NCBI GenBank assembly: GCA_016937975.1
Contig: JAFGVN010000035.1
Coordinates: 1 to 33,925, forward strand
Length of the DNA: 33,925 nucleotides
Direction: 5' to 3'
DNA from: Clostridia bacterium
Lineage (GTDB): Bacteria > Bacillota > Clostridia > Peptostreptococcales > Acidaminobacteraceae
Shown: positions 25,614 to 33,890 of the stretch, in pieces
Layout: every line of letters starts with the position of its first letter
Numbering within the stretch: position 1 is the first letter of the stretch
The notes under the pieces: model-generated
Database searches by the model: none
The model's input: only the letters and a program-made list of their open reading frames with translations
Told to the model about the DNA's origin: nothing
Translations under genes and position numbers: made by a program

Positions 25614-26044
25614 AAGAGTCATTTATAAGCATCCTGGTGGTACCTATTGACTTATTTTGATGATTTTGAAGCATAGCAAATAGCTGGAATCCTTGAGAAT
25701 TTACGAATTAATAGGAAATTAATTTTAGCGGTGGAATGGGAATAGAAAGCAGGTTTTAATAAGTAACATTTGTTAGTTCCAATTTGCTGATGGTGATATA
25801 AAGTCTGTTTATTATTGTCATCACTGTTATCGAAGAAGATATTCGGAATAAATTTTAAGTCATAGACTCTCAGTTTGGGTATACTGGGAGTCTATGATTT
25901 ATTATACTATATTTATATTTTATGTTTATTGAGAAACTGTATTATATGATTATCTATTGTTGTTTAGTTGAAAATATAAATGGGTGTATTAAAATATTCC
26001 AAATAGGGTAAGTAGATCGCATAAAAGTGTATTACATGTTCGAA
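25614..26044. other. Gene-free spacer
   Basis: About 430 bases follow the surface protein gene with no convincing coding sequence. A short stretch near 25789-25850 could encode YYCHHCYRRRYSE, reminiscent of a zinc-ribbon scrap, but stops flank it. The only clear structure is the long hairpin at 25856-25901. Downstream of it the DNA is very AT-rich up to the response regulator promoter. Confidence 0.5.
25856..25901 (+). terminator. Long hairpin, probable terminator of the surface protein transcript
   Basis: Bases 25856-25874 pair with 25883-25901 (19 pairs, two of them G-U) around the loop TTGGGTAT. The core is CATAGACTC against GAGTCTATG. The following bases are AT-rich but contain no clean U-tract, so termination efficiency is uncertain. 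It lies 243 bases after the stop codon. Confidence 0.55.
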
Positions 26045-26077
26045 TTTCACATAATTTTCATATAGGCAGAGTAAAAT
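26045..26077 (+). promoter_or_regulatory. Response-regulator-type direct repeat and promoter, site 1
   Basis: TTTCACA (26045-26051) and TTTCATA (26056-26062) are direct repeats 11 bp apart, the spacing used by OmpR/PhoB-family regulators. Nine bases further is a -10-like TAAAAT (26072-26077). The same arrangement, with identical spacings, occurs at 28171-28203. Transcription should start near 26084, after the ATG at 26076, which supports the TTG at 26103 as the true gene start. Confidence 0.75.
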
Positions 26078-26102
26078 GATATTTGTAAGGAGGGATAGTT
26101 AC

Positions 26103-26789
26103 TTGAGAATAAAGATACTAATAGCTGAGGATGACAGTATTTTTCGCCGATTGATTTGTGATATCCTGACTCAAAAGGGATATCATGTCTTAGAGGCAAA
26201 AAATGGTAGAGAAGCAATGGATTTGTTTTTTAGCCATATGGATATTGCACTGTGTATTTTTGATGTGATGATGCCAATATATAGCGGATGGGAAGTTTTA
26301 AGGGATGTTAGAGAAAAAAGTGATGTTCCTGTTATGATGCTTACGGCCTTAGGAGATGAACAAAATGAAGTTAAAGGATTATCAAAGGGTGCGGATGATT
26401 ATATTTCCAAACCTTTTTCTTATCCAATTTTTGTCGCTCGAGTTGAAGCACTGCTTAGAACGGTGAAAAAGCAAAATAAGGAAAAGCAAATAATGGGAGA
26501 TCTTGTGATTGATTATTCAAACCATAGGGTTTGGGTGAGAAAAAACGAAATAATATTGAACAATAAGGAGTATCATTTGTTGGTATATTTTATGAATAAT
26601 AAAGGTATTGTGTTGGGGCGTGAAAAAATATTAGACAATATATGGGGCTATGATTTTGACGGAGATATGCGAACAGTTGATGCACATGTAAAAATGCTAA
26701 GAAATAAATTGGGATTATGTTGTGACTATATTAGAACAATCAGGGGTACAGGTTATATTTTTGAGGTGGAAAATGAGGAAGAGCATTAG
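26103..26789 (+). CDS. OmpR/PhoB-family response regulator
   Basis: This 228-residue protein has an N-terminal receiver domain with the acidic pair in AEDD (residues 8-11), phospho-acceptor Asp54 in IFDVMMP, the Thr of MMLTA and the Lys of ISKPF. A linker and a C-terminal winged-helix domain follow, with WVRKNEIILNNKEYHLL and TVDAHVKMLRNKLG, ending in the wing IRTIRGTGYIFEV. The start is TTG at 26103, eight bases after AAGGAGGG (26087-26094); the in-frame ATG at 26076 would lie upstream of the predicted transcription start. It overlaps the sensor kinase gene by 17 bases. The repeat element before its own gene and before the gene at 28263 is the likely target. Confidence 0.92.
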   Translation: MRIKILIAEDDSIFRRLICDILTQKGYHVLEAKNGREAMDLFFSHMDIALCIFDVMMPIYSGWEVLRDVREKSDVPVMMLTALGDEQNEVKGLSKGADDYISKPFSYPIFVARVEALLRTVKKQNKEKQIMGDLVIDYSNHRVWVRKNEIILNNKEYHLLVYFMNNKGIVLGREKILDNIWGYDFDGDMRTVDAHVKMLRNKLGLCCDYIRTIRGTGYIFEVENEEEH

Positions 26790-28170
26790 ACTTAATTTTT
26801 TTGTTTTTCTTGTAATATTTATGGGAACATTCATGCTTGTAAGCGTGATTTTAAATTTATTGTTTCTTCAAAAGTTTTATGTCATTAAGAACAAGGATTT
26901 TTTACGTGAACAGGCTTTAGAAATTCAAAATTTAATGATGATAGATGTAAATTTTCAAAAGGAAATTGAAGCAATTGATCGAGCTGAAGGGATTTCAGTA
27001 GCAGTTGCTGATTTTGATTATACAATGATTTTTACATCATATCCTATACGTGGAGCGACTAGTAAACTACCCAATGAGATAGAAAAATTGATTGAGAGCA
27101 GCAACAAAAAAGAAATTTATAGTGTTGTGGAAAAAAGCAATGAAACTTCCAAAATTGTATATGTCACTCAAACAAAAAATGGAAAGTTTATAATATTAAC
27201 TAAGCAAATGAAAGGGATTGAGGAAAGTGCAATTATCTCAAATCAATTTAATATTATTATTGGAATTTCTATGCTGATATTAGGAAGTATTTTTCTAATT
27301 CGACTTTCTAGTAAAATAACAAAGCCTATTATTACCATGAGTCGCATAGCTGAGAGTATTTCAAATTTGAAGTTTGATCAAAAAGTAGCTATTAACAATC
27401 AAGATGAGATTGGTATTTTAGCAAAAAGCATTAATACGTTATCAGACAAACTCAAGATGAGTTTAGATCGTATGCAAAATGACATAGAGTTTCAAAAGAC
27501 ATTATCAAGAAATATGGCCCATGAATTAAAGACACCTATAGGTGTGATTAAAGGTTATGCAGAAGGATTAGCCTATGGTGTTGCTTCTAGTCCTGAAATG
27601 CACCATCAATATATTCATACGATTGTAGCAGAATGTGACCGCATGGACGAACTTGTAATAGAAATGTTGGAACTATCTAAGTTAGAAGCTGCAAATTATG
27701 TTTTAGAGGATATTGAAGTTTTTCCATTTAACAAATTAATTGAGTCGATTAAGTCTCGATTTTCTGTTGATTTCATGGATAAGAATATAAGGTTTCTATA
27801 TGAAGAGACTTCTGAGGTTCAATTAAAAGCTAATTATGCCCTTTTTGAGAGAGTGATAAGTAATCTTGTTTCAAATGCCATCAAATATAATGATGAAAAC
27901 AAATATATTCGAGTTTATGCAAAAGAAAAGCACAATGAAATACAGATAAACATTTTCAATACTTGTAATAATATTGATGCTAAAGAAATACAGAGAATAT
28001 TCGATCCATTTTATAAAATTGATAAAGCTAGATCTCGTTCAAATGAGGGACATGGTCTTGGTCTATCTATTGTGAAGTCGATAGTCGAATTGCACAACGG
28101 CATTATAAGTGTTGAAAGCATAAAAGGTGGCATCGAGTTCAAGATTGATCTGCCTAAAAATATAAGTTGA
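26773..28170 (+). CDS. Membrane sensor histidine kinase
   Basis: This 465-residue kinase partners the response regulator. The start at ATG 26773 follows GAGGTGG and overlaps the regulator gene. It has a transmembrane helix near residues 8-30, an extracytoplasmic domain of roughly 130 residues, and a second helix (IIIGISMLILGSIFLI) near 175. A HAMP linker follows, then a HisKA domain with phospho-acceptor His250 in MAHELKTPIGV and a HATPase domain with N box NLVSNAIKYN, the DPFYKIDKARSR segment (F box region) and G box GHGLGLSIV. The outer sensor domain is not one I recognise; its signal is unknown. The downstream phosphoesterase and matching promoter element raise phosphate limitation as a candidate signal. 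Confidence 0.92.
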   Translation: MRKSIRLNFFVFLVIFMGTFMLVSVILNLLFLQKFYVIKNKDFLREQALEIQNLMMIDVNFQKEIEAIDRAEGISVAVADFDYTMIFTSYPIRGATSKLPNEIEKLIESSNKKEIYSVVEKSNETSKIVYVTQTKNGKFIILTKQMKGIEESAIISNQFNIIIGISMLILGSIFLIRLSSKITKPIITMSRIAESISNLKFDQKVAINNQDEIGILAKSINTLSDKLKMSLDRMQNDIEFQKTLSRNMAHELKTPIGVIKGYAEGLAYGVASSPEMHHQYIHTIVAECDRMDELVIEMLELSKLEAANYVLEDIEVFPFNKLIESIKSRFSVDFMDKNIRFLYEETSEVQLKANYALFERVISNLVSNAIKYNDENKYIRVYAKEKHNEIQINIFNTCNNIDAKEIQRIFDPFYKIDKARSRSNEGHGLGLSIVKSIVELHNGIISVESIKGGIEFKIDLPKNIS

Positions 28171-28203
28171 TTTCACATCAATTTCATAAAACAGTATTAA
28201 AAT
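28171..28203 (+). promoter_or_regulatory. Response-regulator-type direct repeat and promoter, site 2
   Basis: TTTCACA (28171-28177), TTTCATA (28182-28188) and TAAAAT (28198-28203) repeat the arrangement found at 26045-26077, with the same 4-nt and 9-nt gaps. The element begins on the base after the kinase stop codon. It should drive the lipoprotein and phosphoesterase genes under the adjacent regulator. Confidence 0.78.
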
Positions 28204-28247
28204 GTATTTGAAGATAGGATAACTATTAACTCAAATACATTTTTTTT
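28200..28247 (+). terminator. Terminator whose 5' arm overlaps the downstream promoter
   Basis: AAATGTATTTGA (28200-28211) pairs perfectly with TCAAATACATTT (28231-28242), followed by more T to 28247. Read-through transcripts from the kinase would form this 12-bp stem and stop. Transcripts from TAAAAT at 28198-28203 should begin near 28210 and lack nearly all of the 5' arm, so they could not. Confidence 0.75.
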
Positions 28248-28262
28248 GAAAGGAGAACTCTT

Positions 28263-29705
28263 ATGAAACAGGATATGATAAGAAAAAGTTTTCTCACAAT
28301 CCTAGTATTGAATTTGATTGTCATGACTGGATGTTCAACCGCAAATGCCAATACGATATTAAAGAATTCAGAATCGCAATTAAATGGGGTATCAAACAGT
28401 CAAAGTTTGATGCCTATAAGTCGTGATCAAAAGGTACAAAATAGAGTTGAATCTGATGTAACAGAAAAGAAAAAAGGTGGAAGTTACTCATTAGAACAGG
28501 CTTTATCAGATAATGCACAACTTTCGACTATTGCTTTTTCAGGATTGGCTTTTTTAACTGGAAGCTCAGGTGCTGATAGTTTTATGCCACCAGGAAAAGT
28601 TGCGGATTTTTTTGGATTTCAGTATATGCGTGATGTTGATGTTGCTGGATATGGTCATAATACTCAGTTTTTAACAAGAGTAGCAAGTAATATGCTTTTT
28701 ATTTTAAATGATGAGCAAAGGGAAAAGCTAGTTGCGCTTGCTAAAGAACAAGCGCCAATATATATCAGTTTTGCTTATAATCGATTTCCTATTATGGACG
28801 CATTTAGACAAAGTCTTGAAGGCAGAGATGGTCTTGACCAAGAAGCTGTAGCTAATTACACAGCTAATCTATATAAGACTGATGCAGAATTAAGTTACAA
28901 GCGTGCAGTCGTTGTAGGTGAGATTATTAATTCTTTTACAGAAGAGCAAAAGGCATACCTTGCAATTATGGAATTCAACGATTTTAATTCATGGCCTGTG
29001 GTCGAAGAAGATGAAATTTTAAAAAGATCCATGACGAATACCGAATTTGTTGCTGTTATGACCTATGCTAGCGAAATGTTTTCTTGGTACAAAGGAAGTA
29101 TTGATGCGGATGTGTATTTTTGCCCAGAGCGTCATGGTACTTATTTTGGTGGATTCTTCATGAAAGACTACCCCGCTATGAACAATCCTGATTATTTTAT
29201 CAGTACTGCAATTACTGGTGATAAAGGGAAAGAATTTTTAGAAATTTTGAACCCTTCTCAAAGAAAAATGATTGAAAGTATTATTACGGAGCAAAAAGAT
29301 GCAATGACAGAAATTGCAAATATTAGAGTTGAAGTATCTACAGAATTAAGAAAAGCACAAGTGGGCGGGACCATAGATAAAGAAAAAGTATATCAACTTA
29401 TTGAGAGATATGGCTACCTAGATGGTGAAGTTTCAGCGCTATATGCATTAAGATTTTCACAAGTTCATGAGAGTCTTTCAGTGGAGCAAAAGAAAGCACT
29501 TTATGAATTGCGTGATTTAGATGTTGTTCCAAATGGCGCTTATATGTTTTCTAGCGAAGTTGCTGAGCCAGTTCTACCGAATGTGGATTACATGTTTGGA
29601 ATTGGAGATTTACCGACAGATGCTGGACAATATAAGGTTCCTGAAAGTTTTATCCCAATTAAGCAGCCTCCTGTAAATAGTAATTCAAAGCCAGCAAAAA
29701 AATAG
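28263..29705 (+). CDS. Lipoprotein with LTxxQ-like repeats, function unknown
   Basis: This 480-residue protein has a lipoprotein signal (lipobox VMTGC, Cys24), so it is anchored outside the membrane. The mature part is largely helical. Four segments resemble the LTxxQ motif of Spy/CpxP-type proteins: LNDEQREKL near residue 147, FTEEQKAYL near 224, LNPSQRKMI near 329 and LSVEQKKAL near 405. Spacing of 77 and 76 residues within pairs, and about 182 between pairs, suggests an internal duplication. Between them lies a distinctive segment, DVYFCPERHGTYFGGFFMKD. No enzyme motif is seen. AAAGGAGA precedes the ATG; the phosphoesterase gene begins 11 bases after its stop. A binding, chaperone-like or accessory role to the phosphoesterase is possible, not shown. 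Confidence 0.75.
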   Translation: MKQDMIRKSFLTILVLNLIVMTGCSTANANTILKNSESQLNGVSNSQSLMPISRDQKVQNRVESDVTEKKKGGSYSLEQALSDNAQLSTIAFSGLAFLTGSSGADSFMPPGKVADFFGFQYMRDVDVAGYGHNTQFLTRVASNMLFILNDEQREKLVALAKEQAPIYISFAYNRFPIMDAFRQSLEGRDGLDQEAVANYTANLYKTDAELSYKRAVVVGEIINSFTEEQKAYLAIMEFNDFNSWPVVEEDEILKRSMTNTEFVAVMTYASEMFSWYKGSIDADVYFCPERHGTYFGGFFMKDYPAMNNPDYFISTAITGDKGKEFLEILNPSQRKMIESIITEQKDAMTEIANIRVEVSTELRKAQVGGTIDKEKVYQLIERYGYLDGEVSALYALRFSQVHESLSVEQKKALYELRDLDVVPNGAYMFSSEVAEPVLPNVDYMFGIGDLPTDAGQYKVPESFIPIKQPPVNSNSKPAKK

Positions 29706-29716
29706 GAGGCGATATT

Positions 29717-32203
29717 GTGAAAAAGCTAGTTCTCATTTTGATGATATCCACCATGATTTTTCTTTCTACTGGTTGCCAAAATGGACTAACTATCGTAACC
29801 TATGCTGAAAGTAAATCCTTTAATGGTACTGTTATATTTGGGCGGCCTACTTATACTAGTATTGCAGCCAGTATCACAACATATGCAGAAAATGATGTCT
29901 TCGTAGCATATGGTGAAAATTCTGGTGTATATACCAGTAAAACAGAAATAAAAAGTAGTAATTACAAAACACCTGCTGAGTTTATTTTGAATGGATTAGA
30001 AGCGAATAAAAAATATTATTACGTCATTTATTTTAAGGGAAGCCATGAGTCTAATTATTCAAAATCAGAGGAGTATAGTTTTTCTACACCGAAGTTAAGT
30101 GGGAATAGTTTTAACTTTGTCATTCAGGCAGATTCGCATTTGCTAAACAAAGCGGATTCTGATCTATATTTCAAATCAATGCAAACAATCGCAGCATTTA
30201 ACCCTGATTTTATGTTTGACTTAGGGGATACATTCTTAATGGATAATGGAGGAAATGATATCAATGTACTTACTCAAGAAGACGTAAATGAAATTTATCG
30301 CCAGCAGCTTCAATACTTTGATATGGTGACAAGAAATGCACCGCTGTTCTTAGCTATTGGGAATCATGAAAGTGAATATGGTGTTTTGCTTGATGGTACA
30401 AGAGATAATATTGCAGCCAAGAGTACAATTGCAAGAACAACCTACTATTTAAATCCTTTCCCAGACCAATTCTATTCAGGTAATTTAGAAAAAGAAGATT
30501 TAATAGGTAGCCCAGAGAATTATTACGCCTTTACATGGGGAGATGCGTTATTTGTTTCTATTGATCCCTATCGATATAGTGAAAATGGTGCATCTGAAGA
30601 CTTGAAAGGTGATGGATGGGGATGGTCATTAGGAAAAACACAATATGACTGGTTTAGAGATACGCTTGAAAGCAGTCATGCAAAATATAAGTTTGTTTTT
30701 GCCCATCATGCCATTGGAAATATTCGTGGTGGTGCAAATATCGCTGAACTTTATGAATGGGGCGGATATGATCAAAAGGGCAATTATTTGTTTGATGAGA
30801 AACGTCCAGGTTGGGGGAAGCCAATACAGGAAGTTATGAAAGATACTGGCGTAACGATATTCTTTCAAGGTCATGATCACGTGTTTGCAAGAGAAGATGT
30901 AGACGGCATTGTCTATCAAACCCTTCCTAAACCTGCTGAAAGAATTGCGGACAATCAATTGAATGCTAAGTACTTCACAGGAGATGTACTTCTCAATTCA
31001 GGATTTTTGAATGTGAGCGTTGATGAGTCAGGTGTTCAAGTCGATTATAATCGAAATTATCTTGTTGCGAGTGGAGATCAGACAACAGGTGTTGTGTATA
31101 GCTATCGTGTTGATTCTGATCATCATGTGACGGTTTTAAAAAAGACTGAGGATATATTGAATAGTTATGGGAAGAATGATGAATCTTTAAACAAAACAGA
31201 AAAAAGTAAAATTTCAAGTGATAACATCAAAAATAAAAGCATCGACATTGTTACTCCTAGTATTGGCGTTGGTGCCATTTCAGCTATGGATATGAATGAA
31301 ATACCAGCTAGTGGTTTTTCTTTTACAATTGAGGCTGACTCACATTTCGATGAAAATTATCAAGATGAATTGTTGCAAATGACAGCGAATAATATTTTGA
31401 AATCGAATCCACATTTCTTAATTGATCTTGGTGATACCTCAATGTTAGAAAAACTAGGAAAATCCCCTGAAAAAGCTATTATACGCAACAATTTGGTTGC
31501 ATTATATTTTTCAAAATTTGGGACTCTACCAATAAAAATGGTTACTGGTAATCACGATGTCCCAATTAATAATGGCAATCCAAATTATTATTCTTTTACA
31601 AAAAACAACGCTTTGTTTATTATACTTGATCCTTATGCTTTTAGTGAGCAATCTGTAAGCAGAGGAGGTGGGTGGGCTACAACGCTTGGGAAAATCCAAT
31701 ATGAGTGGTTAAACAATACACTGTCAAATAGTAGTGAAGATTTTAAATTTGTGTTTATTCATAACCTTACTGGTGGAATAAGCAAAGATAGCCGTGGTGG
31801 GGCAGAGGCAGCAGAATTTTTTGAATGGGGTGGAAACTCAGAAGCTGGAATAGATGAATTTTCTGAAATGCGGCCAGGTTGGGACATGCCAATACATGAT
31901 CTTTTATTAAAATATGGTGTTGACGTGGTATTTCATGGACACGATCATTTTTACGCTAAACAAGACTTAAATGGCTTAATATATCAGCTTGTGCCACAGC
32001 CAGGTACTCCGGGAAACAGTGTGAATGACGCTACTACTTACGGTTATAAAAATGGCGTACTACTTCCATCAGCGGGATTTTTAAGAGTAGTAGTATCTTC
32101 AGAGAATACTATAATTGAATATATTAAGACTTCAGAAAATGGTAATTTTACAATTCCAAATGTTTATAGCATTCCTGTTAATAATAATGCAACGAAAGAA
32201 TGA
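29717..32203 (+). CDS. Surface lipoprotein with two tandem metallophosphoesterase domains
   Basis: This 828-residue protein starts at GTG 29717 after AGGAGG. The lipobox LSTGC gives Cys20. A purple-acid-phosphatase-like FN3 domain (~30-125) leads into metallophosphoesterase domain 1 with ADSH (Asp139, His141), LGDT, GNHE, AHHAIG and GHDH (385-388). A hydrophilic linker near 480-530 joins domain 2, which repeats the set: ADSH (Asp541, His543), LGDT, GNHD, IHNLTG and GHDH (741-744). Both domains share AEfFEWGG/AELYEWGG and RPGW stretches, so they arose by internal duplication. Each keeps the expected two-metal ligand set; one differs at HH/HN. Likely an extracellular phosphomonoesterase or phosphodiesterase, co-transcribed with the lipoprotein at 28263. 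Only domain 1 has an FN3 partner. Confidence 0.88.
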   Translation: MKKLVLILMISTMIFLSTGCQNGLTIVTYAESKSFNGTVIFGRPTYTSIAASITTYAENDVFVAYGENSGVYTSKTEIKSSNYKTPAEFILNGLEANKKYYYVIYFKGSHESNYSKSEEYSFSTPKLSGNSFNFVIQADSHLLNKADSDLYFKSMQTIAAFNPDFMFDLGDTFLMDNGGNDINVLTQEDVNEIYRQQLQYFDMVTRNAPLFLAIGNHESEYGVLLDGTRDNIAAKSTIARTTYYLNPFPDQFYSGNLEKEDLIGSPENYYAFTWGDALFVSIDPYRYSENGASEDLKGDGWGWSLGKTQYDWFRDTLESSHAKYKFVFAHHAIGNIRGGANIAELYEWGGYDQKGNYLFDEKRPGWGKPIQEVMKDTGVTIFFQGHDHVFAREDVDGIVYQTLPKPAERIADNQLNAKYFTGDVLLNSGFLNVSVDESGVQVDYNRNYLVASGDQTTGVVYSYRVDSDHHVTVLKKTEDILNSYGKNDESLNKTEKSKISSDNIKNKSIDIVTPSIGVGAISAMDMNEIPASGFSFTIEADSHFDENYQDELLQMTANNILKSNPHFLIDLGDTSMLEKLGKSPEKAIIRNNLVALYFSKFGTLPIKMVTGNHDVPINNGNPNYYSFTKNNALFIILDPYAFSEQSVSRGGGWATTLGKIQYEWLNNTLSNSSEDFKFVFIHNLTGGISKDSRGGAEAAEFFEWGGNSEAGIDEFSEMRPGWDMPIHDLLLKYGVDVVFHGHDHFYAKQDLNGLIYQLVPQPGTPGNSVNDATTYGYKNGVLLPSAGFLRVVVSSENTIIEYIKTSENGNFTIPNVYSIPVNNNATKE

Positions 32204-32687
32204 ATTAAAATGACCGACTTTTGACTGCTTTTGGTTAAGAGAAAAATAAAAGGTGAAAATAATGACAATGAGTGTATAAGAAGCCTTGAAAATGCTCTTT
32301 GAGCTGCATGGAATCATATTCTCTCAATTGAGTGAAAACAATCATAAAAAGATAGTTTAATAATTTAAAGGACATTGATTAGGGATATACGAATCAAAGT
32401 CCTTTTTATCTATACTTGAGATTATAATAAGTAATGAAATCCATCTAAAACGATGAGGTATTATTAAAATAAACTATTAACTTTGCCTTTAATTGCTGAT
32501 CTATTTTACTTGGGCTGAATATTTTGGATGTGATAGACATGTATTTCATAGCCATATGCATTATAGTTTTAGTATCGGTGATTTTAAAATGAAGATAGAG
32601 GTTGTCAATAATCATCAAAGAACCTTTGCAATAGATCTGATGTAATGGGATTCTTCCTGTAAAATTTAAATGAAAAGGATTATTGGG
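32204..32687. other. Intergenic region with decayed reading frames
   Basis: No secure gene is visible over about 480 bases. On the plus strand an ATG at 32262 behind AAGGTG reads five codons, stops, then stays open as EALKMLFELHGIIFSQLSEN, perhaps a dead gene start. On the minus strand a frame is open from 32750 down to a stop at 32445, with an ATG at 32615 after AAAGG that would give 56 residues. I recognise neither. The terminator at 32367-32407 lies between them. Confidence 0.35.
32367..32407 (+). terminator. Intrinsic terminator after the phosphoesterase region
   Basis: AAAGGAC (32367-32373) pairs with GTCCTTT (32399-32405), and TTGATT (32375-32380) with AATCAA (32392-32397), separated by an A-A mismatch. 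The loop is 11 nt and the stem ends in a T-run. It lies 163 bases after the phosphoesterase stop. Confidence 0.75.
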
Positions 32688-32716
32688 TTGTACTTTTTTA
32701 TTTCCTAGTGTATAAG
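32688..32716 (+). promoter_or_regulatory. Putative housekeeping promoter of the EIIC-like gene
   Basis: TTGTAC (32688-32693) and TATAAG (32711-32716) are separated by 17 bp, a good fit to a vegetative sigma promoter, with the start codon at 32753. No palindrome or repeat suggestive of an operator is visible nearby. Confidence 0.6.
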
Positions 32717-32752
32717 TAGAGTATAGGAGTCTTACACAAAAAGGATAGGTTT

Positions 32753-33784
32753 ATGAATAAATTTAAAGCTTTTTTAAAAAGAAAGAATGTAGAAATATCT
32801 GCAAAAAGATATTTGATTACAGCGCTGAGCTATATGACCTATGGTTTATTTGCTTCTTTAATTATCGGAAGCATTTTAAATCAAATCGGATTAAAATTGA
32901 ATATTGCTATTTTAAGTGAAACCATTTGGCCTGCAGCAAGAGCAATGACCGGTCCTGCTATTGCTGTAGCAGTTGCTTTTGGATTAGAAGCGCCTCCTTT
33001 GGTTATTTTTGCCTCCACCTTGACAGGTTCTATTGGTGGTGCGTTAGGTGGTCCGGTAGGTGCTTTTGTTGCTGGGGTCGTTGGGATTGAACTGGGTAAA
33101 ATGGTTTCAAAGGAAACTAAGATTGATATTTTGGTTACACCTTCAGTAACTATTATTGCAGGAAGTCTTGTTGGGACTTGGATTGGTCCATACATTGATT
33201 CTTTGATGCAAGGATTTGGTCAAATGATTGTTTCAGCCACAGAATTACATACGTTGCCAATGAGCATATTGGTATCAGTACTCATGGGTATGGCATTGAC
33301 CTTACCGATTAGCAGTGCTGCAATAGGCATCATGCTTGGTTTAAATGGATTAGCTGCTGGAGCAGCAACTGCAGGTTGTGCAGCGCAAATGATTGGCTTT
33401 GCAGTCATTAGTTTTAAAGAAAACAGATGGTCAGGCTTATTTTCACAAGGCATTGGAACCTCCATGCTTCAAATGCCAAATATCGTTAAGAATTATCGCA
33501 TATGGATTCCTTCAATTTTAGCTTCTGCCATTGTCGGTCCCATTGCAACCATACTCTTCAAACTTGAAAATACACCTATTGGTTCGGGAATGGGCACCAG
33601 TGGATTTGTAGGTCAATTTGGAACCATTGAAGCTATGGAACAGTTGGGATATTCAGGAATTAATATTTATGGGCCAATAGTGATTGTTCATTTTCTATTG
33701 CCTGCACTCTTAGCTTTAATCTTTAGTGCGATTTTAAAAAAATTCAATTGGATAAAAGATGGAGATATGACTTTAGAACTATAA
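32753..33784 (+). CDS. PTS-EIIC-like integral membrane protein
   Basis: The 343-residue protein is very hydrophobic, with about eight to ten membrane segments and many Gly/Ala-rich stretches (GSIGGALGGPVGAFVAGVVG, LPISSAAIGIMLGLNGLAAG). The pattern fits the group annotated as PTS transporter subunit IIC, a family of stand-alone EIIC-like proteins common in Firmicutes. The conserved GSGMGTSGFVGQFGTIEAM segment near residues 280-298 is its most telling motif. No IIA, IIB or sugar gene accompanies it, so phosphotransfer activity is doubtful; it may transport something else or act as a regulator. AAGGA lies before the ATG. It has its own promoter and terminator, so it is probably a single-gene unit. 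Confidence 0.8.
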   Translation: MNKFKAFLKRKNVEISAKRYLITALSYMTYGLFASLIIGSILNQIGLKLNIAILSETIWPAARAMTGPAIAVAVAFGLEAPPLVIFASTLTGSIGGALGGPVGAFVAGVVGIELGKMVSKETKIDILVTPSVTIIAGSLVGTWIGPYIDSLMQGFGQMIVSATELHTLPMSILVSVLMGMALTLPISSAAIGIMLGLNGLAAGAATAGCAAQMIGFAVISFKENRWSGLFSQGIGTSMLQMPNIVKNYRIWIPSILASAIVGPIATILFKLENTPIGSGMGTSGFVGQFGTIEAMEQLGYSGINIYGPIVIVHFLLPALLALIFSAILKKFNWIKDGDMTLEL

Positions 33785-33838
33785 TCAAGGGGTTGTCGGT
33801 AAATAAGCTTTTTTAATTGGATTACCCATAGATATTAG

Positions 33839-33890
33839 AAACCATGCAAATATCAAATGTTTAAAGACATTTTGATGTAGCATGGTTTTT
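33839..33890 (+). terminator. Intrinsic terminator after the EIIC-like gene
   Basis: AAACCATGC (33839-33847) pairs perfectly with GCATGGTTT (33880-33888), followed by TT. Inside, ATCAAATGT and ACATTTTGAT pair with one bulge, giving a long branched-looking stem. Confidence 0.75.

Noticed and set aside
25789-25855. Possible zinc-ribbon or transposase fragment (YYCHHCYRR)
   Set aside because: Only about 20 codons between stops, no further similarity on either side, and Cys/His clusters of this size arise by chance.
32262-32360. Possible small gene with an RBS-like AAGGTG
   Set aside because: A stop occurs after five codons and the following open stretch is short and not recognised. At most it is a dead gene start.
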